The position numbers were made by a program, and so were the translations under genes. A stretch of DNA of 64,000 nucleotides. Origin: Aquimonas sp046318115 (lineage in GTDB: Bacteria > Pseudomonadota > Gammaproteobacteria > Xanthomonadales > Xanthomonadaceae). Shown here in pieces: positions 54,060 through 63,126 of this stretch (its first letter is position 1; every line of letters starts with the position of its first letter). The notes below the pieces were generated by a model that saw only the letters and a list, made by a program, of their open reading frames with translations, did not search any database and had not been told where the DNA came from. The stretch is taken from positions 1 to 64,000 of the forward strand of contig JBKCVA010000148.1 in assembly GCA_046318115.1 (NCBI GenBank), written 5' to 3'.

Positions 54060-54593
54060 GTCCCGTGACTGCCCCTGTGACGATTGAACACAATTAATGT
54101 TTCGTTCATCGCCAAGTGTGCGCTGCGTATCGTGCGCACCAGCCAAGCATCACGCAACAACTGTGCGCTAATCCGGATATTTCAGACAATCCTCATGGAC
54201 CGGTCGAGTGATCGCGGCGCAAGCCATTGATTCCATTGATCCCTGCCAGCCTCGTCCGACACGAACCGAGCTGCGCGCCAGTCGCTTGAGCCAGTACGAC
54301 CAAAGTCGACGCACCGATTCAGACGAACAGCAGCTAGGGCCTGTCGCCGTCCGCCGCTGGCCGAGCCTGACGCGGACTGGAAGAAGCCCGCGTGCGCTGC
54401 GACTCCGTGAGATTGCTGCGTGCCGGCGACCCCCAAGCCGCCGCGCGGCCGTCGTTGGGCGTTCGCGAGGTGCGCAGCGCGCGACTATGGGTGTGCGGCC
54501 AATGTCCATCCGCAGACTTGGCGCGCCGCTGTCGATGTCGCGGTTGCGCTGAAGCATCCGCGGTCGTGGCGCGAAGCCTAGGCTTGCTCTCAG
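54060..54593. other. Region downstream of polA without recognisable gene
   Basis: About 530 bases between polA and small RNA copy B. Several short frames cross it but none has protein-like composition. It probably contains the small-RNA promoter at its left end (near 54038-54070); I see nothing else. Confidence 0.45.
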
Positions 54594-57329
54594 TCAGTGC
54601 GCCTCGTCCCAGTTGTCGCCGACGCCGGCCTCGACGGTGAGCGGCACCCGCAGCTCGGCTGCCGCCTGCATGCGCCGCTTGGCCTCGGCCACGAGGGTGT
54701 CGACGAAATCCTCGCGGCACTCGAAGACCAGTTCGTCGTGCACCTGCAGGACCATGCGTGCGCGGCCGTCCTGCGTGCCCAGCCAGGCGTGCAGGTCGAG
54801 CATGGCGCGCTTGATGATGTCGGCGGCGCTGCCCTGCATCGGCGCGTTGACGGCGGCGCGTTCGGCGCCGGCGCGCAGGCCCTGCTGGCGGGCGTGGATG
54901 TCGTTCAAGTACAGACGCCGGCCGAACACGGTCTCGACATAGCCGAACTCGCGCGCTTGCTGGCGCACCCGCTCCATGTAGCCCTGCACGCCGGGATAGC
55001 GGGCGAAGTAGAGCGCGATGTAGTCCTGCGCCTCGCCGCGGTCGATGCCGAGCTGCTTGGCCAAGCCGAAGGCGCTCATGCCGTACATCAGGCCGAAGTT
55101 GATCGCCTTCGCCGCGCGACGCTGGTCGGGGCCGACGTCCGCCAGCGGTACACCGAACACTTCGGCCGCGGTGGCGCGATGCACGTCCTGGCCGCCGGCA
55201 AAGGCCGACAGCAGGCCGGGGTCTTCGGAGAGGTGCGCCATGATCCGCAGCTCGATCTGCGAGTAGTCGCAGGCCACCAGCTTGCTGCCGGGCGGGGCGA
55301 TGAAGGCGCGGCGGATGCGGCGGCCGTCCTCGGTGCGGATCGGGATGTTCTGCAGGTTCGGATCCGACGAAGACAGGCGACCCGTGGCCGCGCCAGTCTG
55401 GTGGAAGCTGGTGTGCACCCGCCGGGTGTCGGGGTGAATCGCCTCGGGCAGCTTGTCGGTGTAGGTGCCGCGCAGCTTGGCGAGACTGCGGTAGTCCAGG
55501 ATCAGCTTGGGCAGCTCGTGGCGATCGGCGATGGCTTCTAGCGCTTCTTCGTTGGTGCTGGGCGCGCCGCCGGGCGTTTTCACCAGGGCGGGCAGGCCGA
55601 GCTCGTCGAACAGCAGGGCGCCGAGCTGTTTGGGCGAGTCGAAGTTGAAGCTGCGCCCGGCCAGCTCGAAGCCGCGCTTCTGCAGCTCCAGCATGCGGCG
55701 GCCCAGGTCCTGGCTCTGCCGGCGCAGTTCGTCGGCGTCGATCAACACGCCGGCGGCCTCCATGTCGGCCAGCACCTGCACCAGCGGCAGCTCGATCTCG
55801 CGATAGACCTTGGCGAGCGTCGGCTCGGCCTCGAGCTTTGGCCACAGGGTCTGATGCAGGCGCAGGGTGATGTCAGCATCTTCGGCCGAGTAGTCGCGCG
55901 CGACTTCGAGATCGACCTCGGCGAAGGAGATCTGCTTCGCACCCTTGCCGGCGACCTCGCTGTACGCGATCGGCGTGTAGCCCAGGTAGTTCTTGGCCAG
56001 CGAATCCATGTCGTGGCGGCTGGCGGTGGAGTTCAGCACGAAGCTCTCCAGCATGCTGTCGTGCGCTAGCCCGCGCAGCTGTACGCCGTGCTGGCGCAGC
56101 ACGTGGATGTCGTACTTGGCGTTCTGCGCGAGCTTCGGTCTTGATGCATCTTCCAGCACCGGCTTGAGCTTGGCGAGCACCGCGACGCGATCGAGCTGGG
56201 CCGGCGCGCCCGGATAGATGTGCGCCACCGGGAGGTAGGCGCCTTCGCCTGCGCGCGTCGAAAACGCCAGGCCGACCAGCTCGGCGCGCAGCGCATCGAG
56301 GCTGGTGGTCTCGGTGTCGAAGCAGATCAGCGCGGCGGCTTCGAGCTCGCGGACGAGCGCATCGAGATCGTCCTCGCTGAGGATCAGGCGGTAGCTGCCG
56401 CGCGCCTGTGCCGGCAGATCCGCGGCCGGTGCAGCGGTGGCGACGCTGGAGCCCGCGCTCGCCGGCTTCGAAGAACTGCCCCCGTTGCCGGTCTCCAGAT
56501 CGCGCAGTGCGGCATTGAAGCCGTAGCGTGCGTAGAGCTGCTTCAGCGCCTCGACATCGCGCGGGCGCAGCTTGAGCTCGGTCGGGCGGCGATCGAGCTC
56601 GACCGCGGTGAGGATGGTGGTGAGCTGGCGGTTGAGCGGCAGCCGCGGCAGGGCGGCGCGCAGGTTCTCGCCGATCTTGCCGCCCATTGTCGGCGCGGCT
56701 TCGATCACGCCGTCCAGCGTGCCGTATTCGCCCAGCCACTTGGCCGCCGTCTTCGGGCCGCATTTGTCGACGCCCGGGATGTTGTCCACGGTGTCGCCCA
56801 TCAGTGCCAGGTAGTCGATGATCTGCTCGGGCCGCACGCCGAACTTTTCGACCACGCCAGCCTCATCGAGGCGCGAGCCGCTCATGGTGTTGACCAGGGT
56901 GATGCCCGGTCGCACCAGCTGGGCGAAATCCTTGTCCGAGGTCGACACTTCGACCTCGATCCCTTCGGCGGCCGCGCGTGTCGCCAGGGTGCCGATCACG
57001 TCATCGGCCTCGACGCCGGGCACGCGCAGGATCGGAAAGCCGAGCGCCTCGACAATCGCCATCATCGGCTCGATCTGCGCGCGCAGATCGTCCGGCATGG
57101 CTTCGCGGTTCGCTTTGTACTCGGGGTAGAGCGCGTCGCGGAAGGTCGGCCCGGAGGCGTCCATCACGAAGGCTGCATAGGTCGGGCCTTCCTTCAGCGT
57201 CGCGCGCAGCATGTTGACCACGCCGAACAGCGCGCCGGTGGGCTCGCCGGCCGCGTTCGACAGCGGCGGCAGAGCGTGGAAGGCGCGATACAGATAACTT
57301 GAACCGTCGATGAGGATGAGCTTGTCCAT
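54594..57329 (-). CDS. polA: DNA polymerase I
   Basis: 911 residues with all three domains. The 5'-3' exonuclease is at about 1-290 (MDKLILIDGSSYLYRAFHALP, GVEADDVIGTLA). The 3'-5' proofreading domain starts near 330, with FDTETTSLD at about 337, so its metal site is kept. The polymerase domain is in the C-terminal half: motif A VACDYSQIELRIM near 690, motif B with FGLMYGMSAFGLA, motif C VHDELVFE near 863. It fills gaps in repair and removes RNA primers. Two small RNA candidates lie downstream and a DUF2782 gene is divergent upstream. Confidence 0.96.
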   Translation of the reverse strand: MDKLILIDGSSYLYRAFHALPPLSNAAGEPTGALFGVVNMLRATLKEGPTYAAFVMDASGPTFRDALYPEYKANREAMPDDLRAQIEPMMAIVEALGFPILRVPGVEADDVIGTLATRAAAEGIEVEVSTSDKDFAQLVRPGITLVNTMSGSRLDEAGVVEKFGVRPEQIIDYLALMGDTVDNIPGVDKCGPKTAAKWLGEYGTLDGVIEAAPTMGGKIGENLRAALPRLPLNRQLTTILTAVELDRRPTELKLRPRDVEALKQLYARYGFNAALRDLETGNGGSSSKPASAGSSVATAAPAADLPAQARGSYRLILSEDDLDALVRELEAAALICFDTETTSLDALRAELVGLAFSTRAGEGAYLPVAHIYPGAPAQLDRVAVLAKLKPVLEDASRPKLAQNAKYDIHVLRQHGVQLRGLAHDSMLESFVLNSTASRHDMDSLAKNYLGYTPIAYSEVAGKGAKQISFAEVDLEVARDYSAEDADITLRLHQTLWPKLEAEPTLAKVYREIELPLVQVLADMEAAGVLIDADELRRQSQDLGRRMLELQKRGFELAGRSFNFDSPKQLGALLFDELGLPALVKTPGGAPSTNEEALEAIADRHELPKLILDYRSLAKLRGTYTDKLPEAIHPDTRRVHTSFHQTGAATGRLSSSDPNLQNIPIRTEDGRRIRRAFIAPPGSKLVACDYSQIELRIMAHLSEDPGLLSAFAGGQDVHRATAAEVFGVPLADVGPDQRRAAKAINFGLMYGMSAFGLAKQLGIDRGEAQDYIALYFARYPGVQGYMERVRQQAREFGYVETVFGRRLYLNDIHARQQGLRAGAERAAVNAPMQGSAADIIKRAMLDLHAWLGTQDGRARMVLQVHDELVFECREDFVDTLVAEAKRRMQAAAELRVPLTVEAGVGDNWDEAH

Positions 57330-57411
57330 GCGCGGCAGTGTAGTCGGCCGCGCTATGCCTCGCCCCTGCCGCTGGCTATGCTCGGGTTCTCACCCACGGA
57401 GGCCCGCCGCC

Positions 57412-57768
57412 ATGCGCACGTTCCCACGCCTACTGACTTTGCTGCTGCTGTCCGCGCTGTATGCGCCGACCAGCCTGGCCCAGAGCGAAGCGCCCGCGCC
57501 GCCCGCGGAAGAAGCGCCGATTCCGCCCAAGCTGCCCAACCTGCCGAGCGAGGAGTCCGCGCCGACGGTGAACATCCGCCGCGACGAGAAAACTGGCGAT
57601 GTGATCGAGGAGTACCGCACCAACGGCCGCCTGCAGATGGTCAAGGTGACCCCGCAGCGCGGCAAGCCCTACCAGATCATCGACACCAACGGCGACGGCA
57701 AGCTCGACTCGCACGACTACGAAGGTGGCGTGCGGCCGGTCTACTGGACCCTGTTCGAGTGGAATTGA
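57412..57768 (+). CDS. DUF2782 exported protein
   Basis: 118 residues. A signal peptide (RTFPRLLTLLLLSALYAPTSLA) precedes a Pro/Glu-rich linker. A small domain follows with TVNIRRDEKTGDVIEEYRTNGRLQMVKVTPQRGKPYQIIDTNGDGKLD, characteristic of DUF2782, and the end is YWTLFEW. The family is periplasmic and of unknown function; it commonly sits beside polA in xanthomonads. A good GGAGG site lies 9-10 bases before the ATG at 57412. It is divergent from polA. Confidence 0.85.
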   Translation: MRTFPRLLTLLLLSALYAPTSLAQSEAPAPPAEEAPIPPKLPNLPSEESAPTVNIRRDEKTGDVIEEYRTNGRLQMVKVTPQRGKPYQIIDTNGDGKLDSHDYEGGVRPVYWTLFEWN

Positions 57769-57783
57769 GCCTCGCCTGCTGCA

Positions 57784-57810
57784 GCCCATAAGGTCGGCCC
57801 TGACCTCCAT
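57784..57810. repeat. REP-like repeat, copy 8 (degenerate)
   Basis: CATAAGGTCGGCCCTGACCT, the same palindrome with compensatory changes in both arms, after the DUF2782 gene. Confidence 0.55.
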
Positions 57811-57945
57811 GAGCTCGATGGCGGGCCCCCCCACTCGCGGTGCCGGTAATTCGCTCTGCATCACCGCTCCGCCGACGCGCCCGGCCTGGGCTCGATCGCC
57901 GTGGCCTACGATCGGCTGTGGACATGCCCGGCAGGTATTGAGCTC

Positions 57946-57971
57946 TGCTGGGCCAAGGCCCACCCTATGCG
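57946..57971. repeat. REP-like repeat, copy 9 (inverted, degenerate)
   Basis: GCTGGGCCAAGGCCCACC followed by CTATG, minus orientation. Together with copy 8 it brackets the gap between the DUF2782 and TRAP permease genes (57769-58063), where no gene is seen. Confidence 0.6.
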
Positions 57972-58063
57972 CCTGTTCCATGCCTGAACCGTCTGCGCCG
58001 GATGTCGCCAGCGAACGTCCGGTGCTTCCCGCGCCACCCCTCTGTGAGCCGACCTGACAGCCC

Positions 58064-58672
58064 ATGATCGATGCCCTGCATTCCTTCGGTCTTGCGGCCG
58101 CCCAGCTGCGCCCGCTCGGTCTTGCCCTGCCGCTGTGGCTGCTGGCGCTGATCGGCCTGCTGCTGGTGGCGATGCCGCGCACGCTCGACGCTGTCCAGCG
58201 CTGGCTCGGTGCTGCCCTCGTCGGGCTGACCCCGCTGGTGGTGCTGCTCTGCTTCGGCCTGGTCGCCGCCCGCTACGGCTTTGGCAAAGGCTCGGTGGCC
58301 GTGCAGGAGGCCATGCTCTGGCTGCATGCCTGCGTCTTCATGCTGGGCATGGCCTGGGCCCTGCGGCATGACCGCCATGTGCGCGTCGATGTCCTCTACG
58401 CGCGCTTTTCGGCGCGCACCCGGGCCTGGATCGAGGTCGGCGGCCATCTGCTGCTGCTTTTGCCCTTCGCTTTGTTCCTGCTGTGGATCAGCCTCGACTA
58501 TGTCGCCGCCAGCTGGCAGGTGCGTGAGTCCTCGCGCGAGCCCGGCGGGCTGCCCGGCCTGTTCCTGCTGAAGTCGCTGATCCCGCTGAGCGCCTGGCTG
58601 CTGGCGGTGCAGTCGCTCGCGCTGTGCGTGCAGCAGTTGCGCGCGGCGCTGAAGCCCGGAGCTGCGGCATGA
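58064..58672 (+). CDS. TRAP transporter small permease subunit (DctQ type)
   Basis: 202 residues with four membrane helices (about 22-40, 48-70, 85-105 and 130-150), plus a fifth hydrophobic segment near the C-terminus. The central AVQEAMLWLHACVFMLGMAWALRHDRHVRVDVLY is the conserved DctQ core (VxxQExxxxLHxxxFMLGAAYTLxxDxHVRVD). It partners the large permease in sodium-driven uptake of organic acids. Its stop overlaps the ATG of the large-permease gene (ATGA at 58669-58672). Confidence 0.88.
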   Translation: MIDALHSFGLAAAQLRPLGLALPLWLLALIGLLLVAMPRTLDAVQRWLGAALVGLTPLVVLLCFGLVAARYGFGKGSVAVQEAMLWLHACVFMLGMAWALRHDRHVRVDVLYARFSARTRAWIEVGGHLLLLLPFALFLLWISLDYVAASWQVRESSREPGGLPGLFLLKSLIPLSAWLLAVQSLALCVQQLRAALKPGAAA

Positions 58673-60048
58673 GCGCGCTGCTGGTGCTGCTGCTGGTGCT
58701 GGCCCTGTGCCTGGGCCTGATGCTTGGCTTTCCGGTGGCCTTCACCCTCGGCGGCGTGGCCCTGCTGTTCGCTGGCATCGGCATCGCGCTGGGCGTGTTC
58801 GATGCGGCCTTCCTCGAAGCTTTCCCGAACCGTATTTTCGGGATCATGGGCAACGAAACCCTGCTGGCGGTGCCGCTGTTCGTGTTCATGGGGGTGATGC
58901 TGCAGCGCTCGAAGATGGCCGAAGACCTGCTCGAAACCGTGGCCGCGCAGTTCGGACGTGCGCGCGGCGGGCTGGTGTTCGCGGTGCTGCTGGTCGGCGC
59001 CCTGCTGGCGGCGTCGACCGGCATCGTCGGCGCCACCGTGGTCACTCTCGGCCTGATCGCCCTGCCGACCATGCTGCGCCACGGCTACTGCCCGCGGCTG
59101 GCCTCCGGCGCGGTCTGCGCCTCGGGCACGCTCGGGCAGATCATTCCGCCCTCGGTGGTGCTGGTGCTGCTGGGCGACCAGCTCGGCTCGGCCTATCAGC
59201 AGGCTCAGCTCAAGCTCGGCAACTTCGCTCCGCAGACGGTTTCGGTCGGCGACCTGTTCGCCGGGGCGGTGGTGCCGGGCCTGCTGCTGGTGGTGCTGTA
59301 TCTGATCTATGCCGCCTGGGTGGCCTGGCGGCAGCCGCAGCGTGCACCGGCACTCGATCCTTCGGCCCTGCCGCAGCGCAGCGGCGCTCAGCTGCTGCTG
59401 GCGGTGATTCCGCCGGTGCTGCTGATCGTCTGCGTGCTGGGCTCGATCCTGTTCGGCTACGCCACGCCGACCGAGGCCGCCGGCGTTGGCGCGGTTGGCG
59501 CCAGCCTGCTGGCGCTGCTGCGCGGCCAGCTGGATCTCGACTGCCTGCGCCACGTCTCGCGCGAGACGGTGATGATCACCGCGATGGTGTTCGCCATCCT
59601 GGTCGGCGCCGCACTCTTTGCTCTCGTCTTCCGCGGTTTCGGCGGCGATGACCTGGTGCATGACCTGCTGACCGGATTGCCCGGAGGCAAGTGGGGCGCC
59701 ATCGTCGCGGTGATGCTGCTGATGTTCCTGCTCGGCTTCGTGCTCGACTTCATCGAGATCGTGTTCGTGGTGGTGCCGATCGTCGCGCCCGTGCTGTTCC
59801 TGCTCGGCGTCGATCCGATCTGGCTGGGCGTGATGATGGCGGTCAACCTGCAGACCAGCTTTCTGACCCCGCCCTTCGGCTTCGCCCTGTTCTATCTGCG
59901 CGGTGCGGTGCGCGAGGGGCTGGCCACCGTCGACCTGTATCGCGGCGTGCTGCCCTTCATCGCCCTGCAGCTGCTGCTGCTGCTCGTGCTGGCGCTGTGG
60001 CCCGAGCTTGCGACCTGGCTGCCGGGTGAGCTGGCGGCGCGCGGCTGA
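58669..60048 (+). CDS. TRAP transporter large permease subunit (DctM type)
   Basis: 459 residues with about twelve membrane helices. LGLMLGFPVAFTLGGVALLFA, LLVGALLAASTGIVGATVVTLGLIALPTMLRHGY, ASGTLGQIIPPSVVLVLLGDQ, GYATPTEAAGVGAVGASLLALL and LQTSFLTPPFGFALFYLRG are typical of the DctM/IT superfamily. With the small permease it forms the membrane part of a TRAP transporter. The periplasmic binding subunit (DctP) is not in the window, so the substrate is not known. A hairpin follows the gene at 60087-60108. Confidence 0.92.
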   Translation: MSALLVLLLVLALCLGLMLGFPVAFTLGGVALLFAGIGIALGVFDAAFLEAFPNRIFGIMGNETLLAVPLFVFMGVMLQRSKMAEDLLETVAAQFGRARGGLVFAVLLVGALLAASTGIVGATVVTLGLIALPTMLRHGYCPRLASGAVCASGTLGQIIPPSVVLVLLGDQLGSAYQQAQLKLGNFAPQTVSVGDLFAGAVVPGLLLVVLYLIYAAWVAWRQPQRAPALDPSALPQRSGAQLLLAVIPPVLLIVCVLGSILFGYATPTEAAGVGAVGASLLALLRGQLDLDCLRHVSRETVMITAMVFAILVGAALFALVFRGFGGDDLVHDLLTGLPGGKWGAIVAVMLLMFLLGFVLDFIEIVFVVVPIVAPVLFLLGVDPIWLGVMMAVNLQTSFLTPPFGFALFYLRGAVREGLATVDLYRGVLPFIALQLLLLLVLALWPELATWLPGELAARG

Positions 60049-60086
60049 GCCGACTCGCAGCGTGTGAAAAAGCTGACACGCCGTAG

Positions 60087-60108
60087 CGAAGGCCTCCCTG
60101 GGCCTTCG
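60087..60108. terminator. Hairpin after the TRAP permease gene
   Basis: CGAAGGCC (60087-60094) pairs with GGCCTTCG (60101-60108) across a 6-base loop, 38 bases after the stop. There is no T-tract, so the terminator role is uncertain. An inverted GAATTCGGCG/CGGAATTC motif follows. Confidence 0.4.
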
Positions 60109-60232
60109 CGGCAAGGCGCGGTGCGTGAGTTCAAGGGAATTCGGCGAGCGAGTGACGGCGGAATTCGCGTAGCGCGCTGCCGCCACGGGCGGCCAGAGGC
60201 GGCCGCAGCAGGCGGAGCGTCCCCACACGCTT

Positions 60233-60793
60233 TCAGGCGCGACCGCCTTCGCCGATCAGGATGCGCGCGCTGAAGTCCTGCGGCGTTGCCGCCGCAAGGC
60301 TCAGGGCGTGTCGATCCAATGGGGCGAGCCCGCGCCACTCCCCGGACAGTGCCCGCAGCTCCACCAGCACCCGCACCAGCCGGGCGAACTGCACGGCGAT
60401 GCCGGCATACAGCTCGGCGGCGGCGCGACGCGCTTCGTCGGCGAGCTGGCGGAAGGCACCCTGGCCCAGCTCGATGTAGTAGCGCTGGCTGACCTGACGC
60501 CGCAGCGCCAGCTCGGGGTACAGCCCGGCGATCAACAGGCAGCGCTCGCCGACATCCTGCAGGGCCAGGCTGCGCTGGGCGCTGCCGGCGGTGTGCAGCG
60601 CTTCGAGGTAGGTCAGCGCCATCGCGGGTTCGGCCAGGCCGGTGCTGCCGAGATGCCGCATCAGGGTGAACACCAGCCAGCTCTCGCTGTTCTCATCGAG
60701 CTGCGCGCCGCAGCGCTGTTCGCCCTCGCGCACCAGGTCCTGCCACAGCGCGGTGGCGTTGATCGCGGTGATGATTGACTCGTTGCCGTGCAT
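60233..60793 (-). CDS. Hypothetical helical protein
   Basis: 186 residues, predicted all-helical and soluble, without signal or membrane segment. I recognise no family. Long amphipathic stretches (SWLVFTLMRHLGSTGLAEPAMALTYLEALHTAG and YAGIAVQFARLVRVLVELRAL) and the conserved-looking GERCLLIAGLYPELALRRQVSQRYYIELGQGAFRQLA suggest a real, compact fold. The start at 60793 (MHGNES) has AAGGGC about 9 bases upstream; an ATG at 60814 is the alternative. The gene is convergent with the TRAP permeases and divergent from the AmpE-like gene. Confidence 0.65.
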   Translation of the reverse strand: MHGNESIITAINATALWQDLVREGEQRCGAQLDENSESWLVFTLMRHLGSTGLAEPAMALTYLEALHTAGSAQRSLALQDVGERCLLIAGLYPELALRRQVSQRYYIELGQGAFRQLADEARRAAAELYAGIAVQFARLVRVLVELRALSGEWRGLAPLDRHALSLAAATPQDFSARILIGEGGRA

Positions 60794-61001
60794 GCCGGAT
60801 TGCCCTTGCCTCATGCCCGTCGACAGACATACGCAAAGTGCGAGCCGCAGTCACGCCAGCACTCATCCCCCGTGGCTGCCAACAGGCTCGCGCGCTACGC
60901 CGGCGTAGGGTTGCGGGCTGCCGCCTTTTGCACCACGCTCCCTGCGCTCCGCGACGTCCGCGCGCTGCGTCCGCGTCGCTCCCCACAGAGGAACCCGAAC
61001 G

Positions 61002-61946
61002 ATGTCTGCTGCGCTGGTTGCCGTAGTGCTCTCGCTGGTGCTCGACCATCTCGCGCCCGCCGCACAGCGGCTGCGCCAGCATGACGTGGCGGGCGCGCTG
61101 CTGCGCGACGCACTCGAGGGCCTGGGGCGTCAGCCGAGTCTCGCCGGCCGCTGGGGCTGGCTGCCTGCACTGGCCCTGCCCCTGCTGGTGCTGGCGGCGC
61201 TGCAGTGGCTTCTGTCCGGTTGGCTGTATGGCCTGCCGGGCTTTCTGATGCAGCTGGCCGTGCTGTTCCTGTGCTGGGGCCCGCGTGACCTCGATCTCGA
61301 CGTCGAAGCCGTGGCCTCGGCGCCGGATGCGGACGCGCGTCGGCAGGCTCTGGTGGAACTGAGCGAGGGCGGCGTCGACAGCGCGCCTTCTGGCACGCCG
61401 CTGGTCCACACCGTATTCCGCCAGGGCCTGTCGCGCTGGTTCGGCGTGCTGTTCTGGTTCCTTCTACTGGGTGCCTTTGGCGCGCTGATGTACAGGCTGG
61501 CCCAGCTTGCAGCCCGCGAACGCACGGCTGCACCCGAAGCCCAGCAGGAGCCACTTCGCCGGTTCGCCCTGCTGCTGGACTGGGCACCGGCGCAGTTGAT
61601 GTGTCTCGCGCTGGCGCTGGCCGCGCATTTCGACGCCGTCCTCGCGGCCTGGCGGGACTGGCATGCCGGCCGCGGCCATGGCTGGTTCGTACTGGATCTC
61701 GGGTTTCTTGATGTCGCGGCCCGTGCCAGTGTGCGCGAGGAACTGATCGAGGAAGCGCTCGACGAAGGCCTGGCCCCGCCGCTCGACGCGGAGCTCGATG
61801 CCGCCGAGGCCAGCCTTGCCAGCGCCACCGAGATACCGGCCGGCGCTCTGCGCGAACTGCGTGACGCCATGAGTCTGGTGTGGCGCGTTCTTCTGGTCTG
61901 GTTGAGCGTGCTCGCGCTGTTCGTGCTGGCCGGTTACGTGGGTTGA
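61002..61946 (+). CDS. AmpE-like membrane protein
   Basis: 314 residues with about four to five membrane segments (60-80, 83-100, 155-175, 200-220 and 290-312). RWFGVLFWFLLLGAFGALMYRLAQLA is the strongest match to AmpE/CobD-related proteins, which act with AmpD in beta-lactamase and cell-wall recycling signals. ampD is not seen nearby, so the assignment rests on sequence resemblance only. The ATG at 61002 has AGAGGA upstream. Confidence 0.65.
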   Translation: MSAALVAVVLSLVLDHLAPAAQRLRQHDVAGALLRDALEGLGRQPSLAGRWGWLPALALPLLVLAALQWLLSGWLYGLPGFLMQLAVLFLCWGPRDLDLDVEAVASAPDADARRQALVELSEGGVDSAPSGTPLVHTVFRQGLSRWFGVLFWFLLLGAFGALMYRLAQLAARERTAAPEAQQEPLRRFALLLDWAPAQLMCLALALAAHFDAVLAAWRDWHAGRGHGWFVLDLGFLDVAARASVREELIEEALDEGLAPPLDAELDAAEASLASATEIPAGALRELRDAMSLVWRVLLVWLSVLALFVLAGYVG

Positions 61947-61953
61947 GCAGGCG

Positions 61954-61981
61954 GCGGGCGGCCGCGTCTGGCCGCGCCCGC
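61954..61981. terminator. Possible bidirectional terminator
   Basis: A GC-rich inverted repeat (61954-61963 with 61970-61981, one 2-base bulge) between the convergent AmpE-like and ribbon-helix-helix genes. No T-tract. Confidence 0.4.
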
Positions 61982-61992
61982 TTGAGCCCGGC

Positions 61993-62181
61993 TCATTCGT
62001 CCGGGCTTTCGATGAGCGGCGCCGGCGGCGCCGCCTTCAAGCGGCCGTTGCGGCGCAGCGCGTCACGCAGCACGTACTCGATCTGCGCATTCAGCGAGCG
62101 CAGCTCGTCGTCCGCCCACAGCTGCATGGCCTCGATCACCTCGGCGCGAATCCGCAGCGGGTAGGCCTTTTTCTCGCTCAT
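61993..62181 (-). CDS. Arc-type ribbon-helix-helix DNA-binding protein
   Basis: 62 residues. KAYPLRIRAEVIEAMQLWADDELRSLNAQIEYVLRDALRRNGR is the Arc/MetJ ribbon-helix-helix fold: one short beta strand (YPLRI) and two helices. It should dimerise and bind DNA. It starts 6 bases after the SPFH gene on the same strand, so it may control that operon. This SPFH/RHH pairing is common in related genomes as I recall. Confidence 0.85.
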   Translation of the reverse strand: MSEKKAYPLRIRAEVIEAMQLWADDELRSLNAQIEYVLRDALRRNGRLKAAPPAPLIESPDE

Positions 62182-62187
62182 TGCCGT

Positions 62188-63045
62188 TCAGTACAGGCTG
62201 CCGGCGTTCAGCACCGGCTGCGGACCACGGTCGCCGCAGAGCACCACCAGCAGATTGCTGACCATGGCCGCACGGCGCTCGTCGTCGAGCTCGACGACCT
62301 TGCGCTCGGCCAGCTTGTCCAGCGCCATCTCGACCATGCCCACCGCGCCCTCGACGATGCGCGTGCGCGCGGCGATCACCGCGTTGGCCTGCTGGCGTTG
62401 CAGCATGGCCTGGGCGATCTCGGCCGAGTAGGCGAGGTGGCTGATGCGCGCTTCGATCACCTCGACGCCCGCCTGCTCCAGCCGCGCCTGGATCTCCTCG
62501 GTCAGATGCCTGGACACCTCGGTGGCATGGCTGCGCAGGGCGATATCGCCATCGTTGTGCGGCTCGTAGGGATAGCTGCTGGCCATCGCCCGCAGCGCAG
62601 ACTCCGACTGGATGTGCACGAAGCTCTCGTAGTCATCGACGTTGAACACGGCCTCGGCCGAGTCGACCACCTTCCAGACGATGACCGAGGCGATCTCGAT
62701 CGGGCTGCCCTCCAGCTCATTCACCTTGAGCTTGCCGCTCTCGAAGTTGCGCACGCGCAGGGAGACCTTGCGCTTGGCGAAGAAGGGGTTGTTCCAGCGT
62801 AGGCCGGTGTCCTTGACCGTGCCGACATAGCGGCCGAACAGGCTCAGCACCGCCGCCTGGTTGGGTTCGACCATATACAGGCCGAACAGGGCAAACCCGA
62901 GCCCGAGGAACGTGAGGCCCATCAGGACACCGAGTGGCCCGGTGCGCACGCCCGCCACCCCGAGCACCACGATGGCCAGCATGCCGGCGAGGATCGCCAG
63001 CAGCGTGGGAATACCCGACAGCGATTTGACCGGCAGCTCTTTCAT
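62188..63045 (-). CDS. SPFH/band 7 domain membrane protein
   Basis: 285 residues. Two N-terminal hydrophobic segments (about 12-31 and 36-56) anchor it in the inner membrane. The SPFH domain covers about 60-210 (VEPNQAAVLSLFGRYVGTVKDTGLRWNNPF, then EIASVIVWKVVDSAEAVFNVDDYESFVHIQSESALRAMASSYPYE). A helical C-terminus (AEIAQAMLQRQQANAVIAARTRIVEGAVGMVEMAL) is typical of stomatin/prohibitin-like scaffolds. It probably forms membrane oligomers that organise proteins or proteases. A TGATATCAGACTGATATC-type palindrome lies upstream (63072-63089) and could be its operator. Confidence 0.9.
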   Translation of the reverse strand: MKELPVKSLSGIPTLLAILAGMLAIVVLGVAGVRTGPLGVLMGLTFLGLGFALFGLYMVEPNQAAVLSLFGRYVGTVKDTGLRWNNPFFAKRKVSLRVRNFESGKLKVNELEGSPIEIASVIVWKVVDSAEAVFNVDDYESFVHIQSESALRAMASSYPYEPHNDGDIALRSHATEVSRHLTEEIQARLEQAGVEVIEARISHLAYSAEIAQAMLQRQQANAVIAARTRIVEGAVGMVEMALDKLAERKVVELDDERRAAMVSNLLVVLCGDRGPQPVLNAGSLY

Positions 63046-63071
63046 GGCGTCCTCCTTGGGTGCGTGAGGAC

Positions 63072-63090
63072 GATATCAGTCTGATATCAG
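63072..63090. promoter_or_regulatory. Direct/inverted ATATCAG motif upstream of SPFH-RHH operon
   Basis: GATATCAG-T-CTGATATC (63072-63088) is a near-perfect palindrome about 30 bases before the SPFH start codon. This is the position expected for an operator bound by the co-encoded ribbon-helix-helix protein. Binding is inferred, not shown. Confidence 0.5.
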
Positions 63091-63126
63091 AAACCGCAAG
63101 TGCCGCCGCGGGGCGAGGCCGGGGGC

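Noticed and set aside
54168..54557. A 129-codon minus-strand frame after polA.
   Set aside because: It is Arg/Ser-rich with no hydrophobic core pattern, and overlapping plus-strand frames are equally open; it is treated as non-coding.
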